In this document: piece after piece, positions 16,320 through 23,786 of the stretch
How the letters are laid out: the number at the start of each line of letters is the position of its first letter
Position numbering within the stretch: the stretch's first letter is position 1
DNA from: Marinomonas shanghaiensis
GTDB lineage: Bacteria; Pseudomonadota; Gammaproteobacteria; Pseudomonadales; Marinomonadaceae
NCBI RefSeq assembly: GCF_003259175.1
Contig: NZ_QGOK01000029.1
Coordinates: 1 to 47,352 of the forward strand
DNA: 47,352 nt
Direction of reading: 5' to 3'
Made by a program: the position numbers and the translations under genes
Notes under the pieces: model-generated
Told to the model about the DNA's origin: nothing
Database searches by the model: none
Seen by the model: the letters and a program-made list of their open reading frames with translations, nothing else

Positions 16320-17672
16320 ATGAAAAATTTTACAACTTCGACGTCACAAGAAACGGCTTTTACCGTCTCACAGCTAAATAGACAGATACAACAGTTACTT
16401 GAGGCAAGCTTGCCGTGGATTCTTGTCGAAGGAGAAATTTCCAATCTCGCCAAACCCAGCTCGGGTCATTGGTACTTTTCTCTGAAAGATGACAAAGCAC
16501 AAATTCGCTGCGCTATGTTCAAAGGCAAAAATGCTGCCGTACGTTTCAAGCCGAAGGATGGCGACATGGTTCGCTTACGTGCTCGCGTCACTTTTTATGG
16601 CCCAAGAGGCGACTGCCAGCTCAGCGTCGAAGGCATGGAGTCCGCAGGTGAAGGCGCATTACAACAAGCGTTTGAGCGATTAAAAAACAGCTTACAAGCC
16701 GAAGGCCTGTTCGCACCTGAACACAAAAAACCACTGCCCACCAAGCCTGAGCGTGTTGCCATCATCACGTCACCGGTTGGCGCTGCGGTTCGCGATATGA
16801 TTATTGCCTTTCGTCGACGCTTCCCATTAACCGAACTGACGATTCTACCCTCTTTGGTACAGGGCCAAGATGCGGCAAAAAACATCCTAAGACAATTGCA
16901 ACGAGCGGATGGTAGCGGGCACTTTGACGCGATTATCCTCGGTCGCGGTGGCGGTTCATTGGAAGATTTATGGAGTTTTAACGACGAAATGCTGGCACGG
17001 GCAATTTTTGCGGCTCAAACCCCTATTGTATCTGCCGTAGGCCATGAAACCGACTTTACCATTGCCGACTTTGTCGCCGATGTTCGTGCCGCCACGCCCA
17101 CCGCCGCCGCGGAGCTTTTAAGCCCAGACCGCACTCAATTAATTAGACAGATCGAGCAACAAGAGAAACAACTGGTTCGACGCATGTCACGCATTCTCGA
17201 ACAAAGCCAACAACAGCTCGACTTCATGACCAAGCGTATTCGTCACCCCAAAGAACGCATCGAGCAACAGCAAAATCAACTGGAGCAACTCAAACGTCGT
17301 TTGCAGCAGAGCATGCAACGCAAAGTATTGGAGCAACAAACACAAACCGCCAATCTGTCTCATCGACTGGAAAGAAACAGCCCGACTCGCCGTATCGATC
17401 AGAGCAGACAAAAGCTCAAAGACATCGACGCTCGACTTGCTCGCGCACTGAATAGCACGCTGGCCAACAAGCAAACCGCCTTTGCGCGCATCATTGACAA
17501 GCTCAACCTCGTCAGCCCATTGAATACCCTAGCAAGAGGCTACGCCATTGCCTCCAAGGACGACCAAGTGATTCGTTCAGTTAACGAGGTAGAAAAAGGC
17601 GACTTAATAAAGATCAGAGTTCAAGATGGGGAAATTAACTGCACAGTTAAAACCACTAAAGCGATTAGTTAA
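16320..17672 (+). CDS. xseA: Exodeoxyribonuclease VII large subunit
   Basis: Large subunit of ExoVII, which degrades single-stranded DNA to oligonucleotides together with several XseB subunits. XseB is not in this window. The N-terminal OB-fold has WILVEGEISNLAKPSSGHWYF, and the catalytic domain has VAIITSPVGAAVRDM, IILGRGGGSLEDLWSFNDE and SAVGHETDFTIADFVADVRA. A long glutamine-rich coiled coil follows (about 275-400), then the C-terminal segment with LARGYAI. I use the ATG at 16320; the preceding TTG is also in frame but GAGAG lies just before the ATG. The product is 450 aa, normal for the family. Confidence 0.95.
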   Translation: MKNFTTSTSQETAFTVSQLNRQIQQLLEASLPWILVEGEISNLAKPSSGHWYFSLKDDKAQIRCAMFKGKNAAVRFKPKDGDMVRLRARVTFYGPRGDCQLSVEGMESAGEGALQQAFERLKNSLQAEGLFAPEHKKPLPTKPERVAIITSPVGAAVRDMIIAFRRRFPLTELTILPSLVQGQDAAKNILRQLQRADGSGHFDAIILGRGGGSLEDLWSFNDEMLARAIFAAQTPIVSAVGHETDFTIADFVADVRAATPTAAAELLSPDRTQLIRQIEQQEKQLVRRMSRILEQSQQQLDFMTKRIRHPKERIEQQQNQLEQLKRRLQQSMQRKVLEQQTQTANLSHRLERNSPTRRIDQSRQKLKDIDARLARALNSTLANKQTAFARIIDKLNLVSPLNTLARGYAIASKDDQVIRSVNEVEKGDLIKIRVQDGEINCTVKTTKAIS

Positions 17673-17693
17673 TCGGTTACCTCAAAAGATACG

Positions 17694-17750
17694 AAACACG
17701 CTTGCTCCACGCACAAGTACGTAAAGTCGCTCGCAGTGTTTTTTATTTCT
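17694..17750 (+). terminator. Probable terminator of xseA
   Basis: AAACAC (17694-17699) pairs with GTGTTT (17736-17741), with additional imperfect GC pairing inside (GCTTGC / GCTCGC). It is followed by TTTTTATTTCTTTT. The long loop makes this less certain than the other hairpins. It lies right before the toxin-antitoxin promoter region. Confidence 0.45.
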
Positions 17751-17798
17751 TTTGCCCTTCCCAAATTTAACACCACCAAGAATGTTGCGTACATATAT

Positions 17799-17840
17799 AA
17801 GTACAAGTACAATAATTAGTACTTACTTTAAGGAGTACTT
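17799..17840. promoter_or_regulatory. Operator with four AAGTAC/GTACTT half-sites upstream of yefM
   Basis: AAGTAC occurs at 17799 and 17805, and its complement GTACTT at 17819 and 17835. The inner pair forms the palindrome AAGTAC-N8-GTACTT (17805-17824). YefM-YoeB complexes of E. coli repress their own promoter through palindromes with a TGTACA core, so the GTAC-centred sites here are the likely autorepression operator. The last half-site overlaps the Shine-Dalgarno region. Confidence 0.6.
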
Positions 17841-17841
17841 T

Positions 17842-18096
17842 ATGGATACGTTAAGTTATTCAGCATTCAGAACGAACCTTGCTAGTACACTCGACAAGGT
17901 AAACGACGATCACAAGCCCGTGATCATCACTCGGCAAGGCGGAAAACCCGCAGTATTGATAAGCTTAGAAGACTTTCAAGCGTATGAAGAAACCGCTTAC
18001 CTGATGGCAAGCCCCAAGAATGCATCACGTTTAAATGACGCTATTGCAGAGGTGGAAGCCGGTAAAACACAGGTAAGAGGATTGATTGAGGAATGA
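17842..18096 (+). CDS. yefM: YefM-family antitoxin
   Basis: Labile antitoxin of 84 aa (Phd/YefM family) that binds DNA through its N-terminal half and neutralises YoeB with its flexible acidic C-terminus. Family features are SYSAFRTNLASTLDKV, then KPVIITRQGGKPAVLISLEDF and AYEETAYLMASPKNASRL. The frame continues upstream to 17752, but the ATG at 17842 with AAGGAG six bases before it gives the standard length. The ATGA overlap with the toxin (18093-18096) couples translation. The four GTAC half-sites upstream suggest autorepression by the complex. Confidence 0.93.
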   Translation: MDTLSYSAFRTNLASTLDKVNDDHKPVIITRQGGKPAVLISLEDFQAYEETAYLMASPKNASRLNDAIAEVEAGKTQVRGLIEE

Positions 18097-18347
18097 TTTT
18101 ATCTTGGGCTGAGAACGCATGGAGCGACTATTTATACTGGCAACAGAAAGATAAAAAAACACTGAAACGAATTAACACACTTATCAAAGACATAACCCGC
18201 CAACCCTTTGAAGGACTAGGCGACCCAGAACCGTTAAAGTATAACTGGTCAGGCTATTGGTCTAGACGAATAGATAGAGAACATCGATTGGTTTATAGCA
18301 TTGAAGGCAACACTCTTTACATTGTTCAATGTCGCTATCATTACTGA
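18093..18347 (+). CDS. yoeB: YoeB-family mRNA interferase toxin
   Basis: Ribosome-dependent mRNA endonuclease of the RelE/YoeB fold, 84 aa, the same length as E. coli YoeB. The catalytic residues are all present at the family positions: Glu46 (in GDPEPLKYN), Arg65 (in REHRLVY) and His83 (in the C-terminal CRYHY). WSDYLYWQQKDKKTLKRIN near the N-terminus and SGYWSRRID in the core are typical. It should be an active toxin held by the adjacent antitoxin. Such pairs act in stress response, phage defence or stabilisation of the locus. Confidence 0.95.
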   Translation: MILSWAENAWSDYLYWQQKDKKTLKRINTLIKDITRQPFEGLGDPEPLKYNWSGYWSRRIDREHRLVYSIEGNTLYIVQCRYHY

Positions 18348-18390
18348 GTGACAGCCAACATGAGAAGGTACCATTTACAGGATTGAAGCA

Positions 18391-18720
18391 GTGAAATTAT
18401 ACAAATACACAACACTTGATGCTGCAGTTAAAATCATTGAAGGTAAATCAATTCACTTTGCTCGAATGTCTGATTTTAACGACCCATTTGAGGGACCATT
18501 TCCAGAAGCACCAGAAGGATTAGAGAATTCCGAAAAATCGTTTCACTCTTAGAACCTTAGACAAGACATAGATGAAAATTTTGTCATTTTGTCGTTAACA
18601 CGAACTCCATTAAATCTACTTATGTGGTCCCATTATGGTAACGCCCATTCTGGCTGTGTTGTTGAAATAGACACAGAAAAAGCTGGAAAACACTGATTTA
18701 TTCCAATAATAAAATACCCT
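18391..18720 (+). pseudogene. Decayed DUF2971-family gene
   Basis: A GTG at 18391 opens a frame encoding KLYKYTTLDAAVKIIEGKSI then ARMSDFNDPFEGPF, the N-terminal signature of DUF2971 proteins (FNDPFE). A TAG at codon 54 (18550-18552) interrupts it. The same frame resumes with FVILSLTRTPLNLLMWSHYG and HSGCVVEID, the next family block (MWSHY-x-H-G). After a TGA at 18694 it still reads FIPIIKYP. Intact proteins have about 250 residues, so the 3' half is gone and the remnant abuts the convergent regulator gene. The function of the family is not settled. Two in-frame stops with preserved flanking homology suggest recent decay rather than sequencing frameshift. Confidence 0.75.
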
Positions 18721-20083
18721 ACAACTCATAACGCTCAATTTTTTTAATCAGCCCCTGTCGTGAAATACCCAGTTGTTTGGCGGCTTGAGTGCGGTTGCCT
18801 TGGTTTTTTTCTAGGGCTTGGGTAATCAGTCGAATTTCAAGGTCACGAACTTGTTCGTCTAATGAGGCGTCGCTCGTTGGTACGTCTGCCATAGAGTGAC
18901 GAACAGGTTCGCCACTGGGATATAACAGCTGGATATCGTCCATGGTAATTTGCCCTTGTGAACAAATCGACGCAACGCTTTCTAGGGTGTTTTTCAACTC
19001 TCGAACGTTTCCTGGCCATGATTGATCGCGAAACCATTGCACGGCTTCTGGGCTAAGTTGTAGTTGTTTCGTTTGCTGACGTTGTAAACGCTGTAAAAAT
19101 GCCTGTAACAATACAGGGACATCCTCTAAGCGCTGTGCAAGTGCTTGGGTTTCAATGTTGACCCCCTTTATTCGGTAATACAGATCTTCTCGAAAACTAC
19201 CTTCTCGGACTTTTTCAAGCAAATCGGCATTGGTCGCGGAAATCACACGGATATCGATGTATTTCTGCTCCCGTCCACCCACAGGAAAGAAGGTGCCTTC
19301 TTGCAGCACTCGCAGCAACTTGACCTGCATCGCCAGCGGCATTTCACCAATTTCATCCAAGAACAAGGTACCACCATCCGCCAAACTCAATAAACCGACT
19401 TTGTCTTTTTCTGCTCCTGTGAACGCGCCTTTCACATAACCAAACAACTCGCTTTCCAATAATTCCGCTGGAATCGCACCGCAATGCACAGAAACAAACG
19501 GCTTGCCAACGCGATGACTCAAATCATGCAAGGTACGAGAAATGACTTCTTTGCCCGTCCCCGATGGCCCCGTAACCAAGACGCGCACATCCGTCGGGGC
19601 AATTCTCTCCATCAGCGCCCTCACCTTTTGCGAACTAACCGAATGACCAATGTAGGCCGACGCCCCTTGAGCGGATCCACTCACTTGTTTTAACTGAGTT
19701 AATTCACGTTCTAAGGTGGTTTTGGTGATGGCTCGACGCACCACTACCGCCAACATATCAGGGTCAATCGGCTTGGCAATAAAATCCCAAGCCCCCAACT
19801 CAATGGCTTTAAGCGCCAAGTCTCGATCTGCATGGCCCGTAATAATAATCACCGGACGACCAGCAAAATCGTCCATGGCATCCAAGGTGACCTGCGGATC
19901 AAAATGCGGTGGCATAGACAAATCCAGTAACACCAAATCGGCATCAAACGACACCAAAGTGCTTCGCGCTTCGTCTAAACTACCGGCGGTTTTCACATGA
20001 TAATCTTGCTTCGCCAACCAACGGCTCGCCAGTTCACGGAACGCGGGCTCGTCATCGACCAGTAATATTGTATTTTGTGTCAT
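18719..20083 (-). CDS. NtrC-family sigma-54-dependent response regulator
   Basis: Activator of 454 aa. Its domains in order are a receiver with VDDEPAF and the acceptor Asp in ADLVLLDLSMPP (about residues 5-120), an AAA+ domain (about 145-380) and a Fis-type helix-turn-helix (NRTQAAKQLGISRQGLIKKI). The Walker A motif is GPSGTGKEVISRT, the GAFTGA loop that contacts sigma-54 is intact in VKGAFTGAEKDKVG, and Walker B is GGTLFLDEIGEM. I start it at the ATG at 20083 where homology begins; the frame extends upstream only into the kinase gene. It overlaps the kinase 3' end by 32 bases. Because a sigma-54 promoter lies upstream of the divergent cio operon, that operon is the likely target. Confidence 0.92.
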   Translation of the reverse strand: MTQNTILLVDDEPAFRELASRWLAKQDYHVKTAGSLDEARSTLVSFDADLVLLDLSMPPHFDPQVTLDAMDDFAGRPVIIITGHADRDLALKAIELGAWDFIAKPIDPDMLAVVVRRAITKTTLERELTQLKQVSGSAQGASAYIGHSVSSQKVRALMERIAPTDVRVLVTGPSGTGKEVISRTLHDLSHRVGKPFVSVHCGAIPAELLESELFGYVKGAFTGAEKDKVGLLSLADGGTLFLDEIGEMPLAMQVKLLRVLQEGTFFPVGGREQKYIDIRVISATNADLLEKVREGSFREDLYYRIKGVNIETQALAQRLEDVPVLLQAFLQRLQRQQTKQLQLSPEAVQWFRDQSWPGNVRELKNTLESVASICSQGQITMDDIQLLYPSGEPVRHSMADVPTSDASLDEQVRDLEIRLITQALEKNQGNRTQAAKQLGISRQGLIKKIERYEL

Positions 20084-21986
20084 GGAATGCTCTGTTTGAA
20101 ATATCTGCGCCCGAAAAGTGACGGGGTAAAATAAGCTCGAAAGTGACCGGCCAGGTTGAATCAGTACGGTGTCTAATCTTCCCACCGTGAGCATCAACAA
20201 TGCGACGCACGATCGCCAAACCAAGACCACTGCCACCCGCTCGCTTGGTCACAAAGGGTTGAAATAAAACCTCGCCTTGTAGGCTCGGATCAATGGTTGG
20301 CCCGTTATTATGCACTTGAATAATGATCTGCTGCTCCCGCTCCTCGGCTTGAATAGATAACTTGCCCTCTGGCCTATTACGCAAAAAAGACACGGCATTA
20401 TCAATAAGGTTAATAAATACCTGCTGCAGTCGTTGCGGGTCGGCATCTAGTTCAATCGTTTCATCAATTTCCAACTCAAATACCACACCTTCGGACGGAG
20501 CTTGTGCCAGCACACTGGCGACTAAAGATCGCAACGGCGTGGTGGCAATTTGCAATGACAAGCCACCGGAATACACCAACATATCACTCACTAAACGATC
20601 CGCGCGCTTAAGCTGAGTTTGAATATGCTGTCGTGTCTCAGCTGGCGCGTCATAAGCCGCCATGGCAATAATATTCAACGGGTTGCGCAGCTCATGTGCC
20701 ATGGCCGCAGACAAACTGCCCAGTTCCACCAAGTGCTTTTCATCCATGCGTTTTCGCTCGGCCACGGCCAACGCTAACGACCGTTCAAGCAAACCGCAAC
20801 TGGTCGAAAACAAGGAGGCAAACACTTCCGCCGTCAAACGCATTCCTGGGCTAGCATCTTCCCAGCCGATCAAAACAAAGTGCCAATCCGTGTCTGATCG
20901 AGAGACTCGTATCGCTAAAGCGTCATTTTGTTCTTGAACAGGATAAGCGGCACTTTGCAGATGAATCGCCACATTACGCCTTATCTGCAGGGAAAGTAAA
21001 CGCTCACCAATGGCAATTAATTGCGGCCAGTCTGGGGCGTCTTTTAGTTGTGTTGACCAAGTATCCAACACGGCTTCATTCAAAGATGCACCGGGATAAA
21101 TCAGCCGAGAAATTAAGCGACTCAGGGGTTGATAGATCAGTGCCGCCACCACCAAAATCAACAAGGAATACAGCCACAACTGCCAACTGGGCACACTCGC
21201 TAACGCCTGTAAACCAAGGCGTCCAGACACCACACTAATCACCGCGATGACACAGAGAATCACCAGCATCATAGCGACCCAAAGCAAGGCTCGGTTGGCA
21301 AAGGCGTTGACTGACAAAATCTGATAACGCACCACGGCGTAAACCAGCAGCAATAAATAGGTTGGTAGCAATAACATAGGGTAAGGAAACCAGCTAATAC
21401 CAAAAGAAGGAAAAACAAAACTGGTCGCCAACAACAAGCCCCACGCTCCCACGCCAAACATGGCGAGAATCGAGCGTTTCTTGTTGCCAGAATGTCGATA
21501 CCAACCAAATAGTAAAACCCCATGAGCCAGCATGCCGATCAACACGGTATAAGCGAGATTCCAAGCCCCCGCTTCGGTAAACACAAAAAACGAACGCGTA
21601 TCAAGCGTACTGATCGCATCACCGGCCCCTATCCACCAGCTCTGTAATACTACAGCAAGGCTGGTTAGGTAAAACCAAGGCACCGCTTGATATAAGCGCT
21701 CAAGCATCGGCTCTTTGACTGAGCCCGCGTTCACAAAACGAATCGCAAAATGTAAGAAGAAGGTCGGCATCAGTGGATTGGCAAGAATGATGTGAATGCC
21801 AATTTGCTCGTAACCTTGGAACAAAGCCACATGCCCAAAACACCAAATCGCCATCATAATAGCAAAGCCAGCCAAGGCCTGAAGATCGCTTTGCTTACGC
21901 GCTCGCCACAGTAACCAAGCTGCGACCAATACACCGCACACACTGGTCACCAGCATGGCCACTTCAAACATCAAGGAAAGCGTCAA
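20052..21986 (-). CDS. Multi-membrane-pass histidine kinase (NtrB/PrrB-style sensor)
   Basis: Sensor kinase of 644 aa paired with the following sigma-54 activator. About eight hydrophobic segments fill residues 1-290, with little periplasmic loop, suggesting that it senses a membrane-borne cue such as redox or quinone state. A GAF-like linker follows (around 300-400). The H-box is LSAAMAHELRNPLNIIAMAA, the N-box QQVFINLIDNAVSFL, and the C-terminal boxes include HNNGPTID and GGSGLGLAIVRRIV. The start codon is TTG at 21986 with GAGG eight bases upstream; an ATG five codons later lacks a good ribosome site. Its promoter must lie in the short region shared with the cio operon. Confidence 0.87.
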   Translation of the reverse strand: MTLSLMFEVAMLVTSVCGVLVAAWLLWRARKQSDLQALAGFAIMMAIWCFGHVALFQGYEQIGIHIILANPLMPTFFLHFAIRFVNAGSVKEPMLERLYQAVPWFYLTSLAVVLQSWWIGAGDAISTLDTRSFFVFTEAGAWNLAYTVLIGMLAHGVLLFGWYRHSGNKKRSILAMFGVGAWGLLLATSFVFPSFGISWFPYPMLLLPTYLLLLVYAVVRYQILSVNAFANRALLWVAMMLVILCVIAVISVVSGRLGLQALASVPSWQLWLYSLLILVVAALIYQPLSRLISRLIYPGASLNEAVLDTWSTQLKDAPDWPQLIAIGERLLSLQIRRNVAIHLQSAAYPVQEQNDALAIRVSRSDTDWHFVLIGWEDASPGMRLTAEVFASLFSTSCGLLERSLALAVAERKRMDEKHLVELGSLSAAMAHELRNPLNIIAMAAYDAPAETRQHIQTQLKRADRLVSDMLVYSGGLSLQIATTPLRSLVASVLAQAPSEGVVFELEIDETIELDADPQRLQQVFINLIDNAVSFLRNRPEGKLSIQAEEREQQIIIQVHNNGPTIDPSLQGEVLFQPFVTKRAGGSGLGLAIVRRIVDAHGGKIRHRTDSTWPVTFELILPRHFSGADISNRAFHDTKYNITGR

Positions 21987-21990
21987 ATTC

Positions 21991-22039
21991 GTAAACCTCG
22001 TTTACACCAAAAAGTGAGAAAATCGTAAACCTTTTTTAC
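21991..22039. promoter_or_regulatory. Two palindromes, candidate activator sites (UAS) for the cio operon
   Basis: GTAAACCTCGTTTAC at 21991-22005 is a perfect 6-3-6 palindrome. A near copy, GTAAACCTTTTTTAC, lies at 22025-22039, 34 bases downstream. Their centres are about 129 and 95 bases before the predicted sigma-54 start site, typical for enhancer-type sites of NtrC-like activators. The first also lies just before the kinase start codon, so it may govern autoregulation as well. Confidence 0.6.
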
Positions 22040-22100
22040 ACTGCAAGCAAAGCAATATAATTTATCCTTTAAAATCATAAGGATAAAAATTATTAATAAT

Positions 22101-22115
22101 TGGCCTACCCTTTGC
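22101..22115 (+). promoter_or_regulatory. Sigma-54 (-24/-12) promoter of the cio operon
   Basis: TGGCCTACCCTTTGC has TGGC and TTGC with GG and GC exactly 12 bases apart, as required for RpoN promoters, and T follows the TTGC as usual. The predicted start is near 22127, giving a leader of about 60 bases to the first small ORF. The A/T-rich DNA between the palindromes and this site (22060-22100) could host an IHF bend. A sigma-70 alternative is TTTACA-N15-TATAAT at 22035-22061. Confidence 0.65.
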
Positions 22116-22144
22116 TCTACTCTCCACCATCACGCAAGAAACTC

Positions 22145-22158
22145 TTGATCTATATCAA
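22145..22158. promoter_or_regulatory. FNR/Anr box
   Basis: TTGAT-CTAT-ATCAA is an exact match to the TTGATNNNNATCAA consensus of FNR/Anr. It lies downstream of the predicted sigma-54 start site (about +19 to +32) and 28 bases before the first ORF. That position favours repression under low oxygen, as known for Anr at cioAB of Pseudomonas aeruginosa. Confidence 0.75.
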
Positions 22159-22186
22159 ACGAACATCAAATTATAGGAGCAACATT

Positions 22187-22303
22187 ATGGATACTGGCTT
22201 TTTAATGACCGAGATCATCGCCCTTTTTAGCATTGTAGGCTTAGCACTGCTACCTCTGGCTTTACAGCAAATGCGTACTCAACGCATTAAGAACAATTCC
22301 TAA
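22187..22303 (+). CDS. 38-residue single-pass membrane peptide at the head of the cio operon
   Basis: A short gene with ATG at 22187 and AGGAG seven bases upstream. The peptide starts MDTGFLMTEIIALFS, then has one hydrophobic helix (about residues 8-27) and a basic end (QQMRTQRIKNNS). It ends 28 bases before cioA. I do not recognise a family. Small single-helix subunits (CydX, CydH/CydY, CydS) are structural parts of bd oxidases, so an accessory subunit is a fair guess. CydX usually lies after cydB rather than before cydA. The longer frame beginning at 22100 has no start signal and would run through the FNR box. Confidence 0.65.
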   Translation: MDTGFLMTEIIALFSIVGLALLPLALQQMRTQRIKNNS

Positions 22304-22331
22304 GTCCATCATTTTTTAAACGGGAGTTGCC

Positions 22332-23786
22332 ATGGACCTCGACGTCGCTATCTTATCTCGCATACAGTTTGCTTTTACTGTGAGCTTTCATATCATTTTC
22401 CCCAGCATCACCATTGGTCTGGCGACGTTAATTGCCATCTGGGAAGGTATGTGGCTGAAAACGCACAACCCTTATTATTTACAGCTGGCCAAATTTTGGA
22501 TCAAGCCCTTTGCGATTACTTTTGGCATGGGGGTGGTGTCTGGCATCGTTTTATCCTATGAATTTGGCACCAACTTCTCCAAGTTTTCGGAGATGACAGG
22601 GGCTGTTCTTGGTCCTCTCATGGCTTATGAAGTCCTCACGGCTTTTTTCTTAGAAGCCGGCTTCCTCGGAGTCATGCTATTTGGTTGGCAACGCGTCGGC
22701 CGTAAACTGCATTTCTTTTCTACTCTTGTTGTTATGATAGGTACTTGGATTTCCGCATTTTGGATCATTGTGGCCAACTCGTGGATGCAAACGCCCACTG
22801 GCCACAAAATCGTAGATGGCAAATTTGAAGTCGAAAGCTGGATGGCGGTGATTTTCAATCCATCTATGCCATACCGTTTCACTCATATGGTGGTGGCGTC
22901 ATTCATTACCGCGACCTTTGTGGTCGCAGGAATCTGTGCTTACTACTTGCTGAAAAAGAAAAATATACCGTTTGCGAAAAAAGGCCTGTCTATGTGCATG
23001 TGGTTTGCCTTGGTACTGACACCGCTACAAGCCTGGATTGGCGATATGCACGGTTTAAACGTCAAAGAACATCAACCCACTAAATTAGCAGCGATGGAAG
23101 GTATTTGGCCTGCACAGGAAGAAAATGTTCCGCTTCTCCTGTTTGCGATGCCAAACATGCAAACCGAGTCGAACGATTATGAACTCGGTATTCCAAACTT
23201 GGGTAGCTTGATCCTGACTCACTCTTGGGATGGCGCTGTGCAAGGCTTGAAAGCCGTACCTCCAGAAGACAGACCCAACGTGCCGTTAGTGTTTTGGTCT
23301 TTCCGTGTCATGGTGGGTATTGGCTTTGGCATGATGGGTATCGCTGCGCTCGCGCTATTATTACGCCGTAAGGGCCGTTTATATGAAAACAAAGCGTTTT
23401 TGTCTCTCGTGACATTCTTTACACCTATGGGCGTCATTGCGGTACTGGCAGGTTGGTACGTGGTCGAAATTGGTCGTCAACCTTGGATTGTCTATAACTT
23501 AGTGAGAACGTCTGAGATCGTATCGCCACTGCCTGCAGAACGCGTACTCTTTACCTTGACCATGTTTGTCATCATTTACAGTTTGTTAATTGGCGTTTAT
23601 CTCTACTTCATGGGCAAGCTGATTAAGAAAGGCCCTCCGTCTATGGCAATACTCGAGCAGCAACTGATTGGTATGAAGGCGCCGGGCTATGCCTTGGCTT
23701 GGGTAAAATCACTCACCCCACATGAACAACCAACAAGAGCTCAATCAACAACCGTTCAATCAACAATAGAGCAAGGAGATAAATGA
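22332..23786 (+). CDS. cioA: Cyanide-insensitive terminal oxidase subunit I (CioA, bd-type)
   Basis: Catalytic subunit of a bd-type quinol:oxygen oxidoreductase in the inner membrane, 484 aa. The N-terminal RIQFAFTVSFHIIFPSITIG carries the haem-ligand His20. A second conserved His lies in YRFTHMVVASFI. The quinol loop is short (after GLNVKEHQPTKLAAMEG), the mark of the CIO class, which has modified spectral properties and resists cyanide. About nine membrane helices are expected. GGGAG precedes the ATG. It is coupled to cioB by a stop/start overlap. Regulation is likely from the sigma-54 and FNR sites upstream. Confidence 0.95.
   Translation: MDLDVAILSRIQFAFTVSFHIIFPSITIGLATLIAIWEGMWLKTHNPYYLQLAKFWIKPFAITFGMGVVSGIVLSYEFGTNFSKFSEMTGAVLGPLMAYEVLTAFFLEAGFLGVMLFGWQRVGRKLHFFSTLVVMIGTWISAFWIIVANSWMQTPTGHKIVDGKFEVESWMAVIFNPSMPYRFTHMVVASFITATFVVAGICAYYLLKKKNIPFAKKGLSMCMWFALVLTPLQAWIGDMHGLNVKEHQPTKLAAMEGIWPAQEENVPLLLFAMPNMQTESNDYELGIPNLGSLILTHSWDGAVQGLKAVPPEDRPNVPLVFWSFRVMVGIGFGMMGIAALALLLRRKGRLYENKAFLSLVTFFTPMGVIAVLAGWYVVEIGRQPWIVYNLVRTSEIVSPLPAERVLFTLTMFVIIYSLLIGVYLYFMGKLIKKGPPSMAILEQQLIGMKAPGYALAWVKSLTPHEQPTRAQSTTVQSTIEQGDK

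Noticed and set aside
22035..22061. Sigma-70 promoter TTTACA-N15-TATAAT as the main cio promoter
   Set aside because: The spacer is short, the -35 lies inside one of the palindromes, and the sigma-54 element fits its consensus better. It is kept as an alternative, not listed as a feature.
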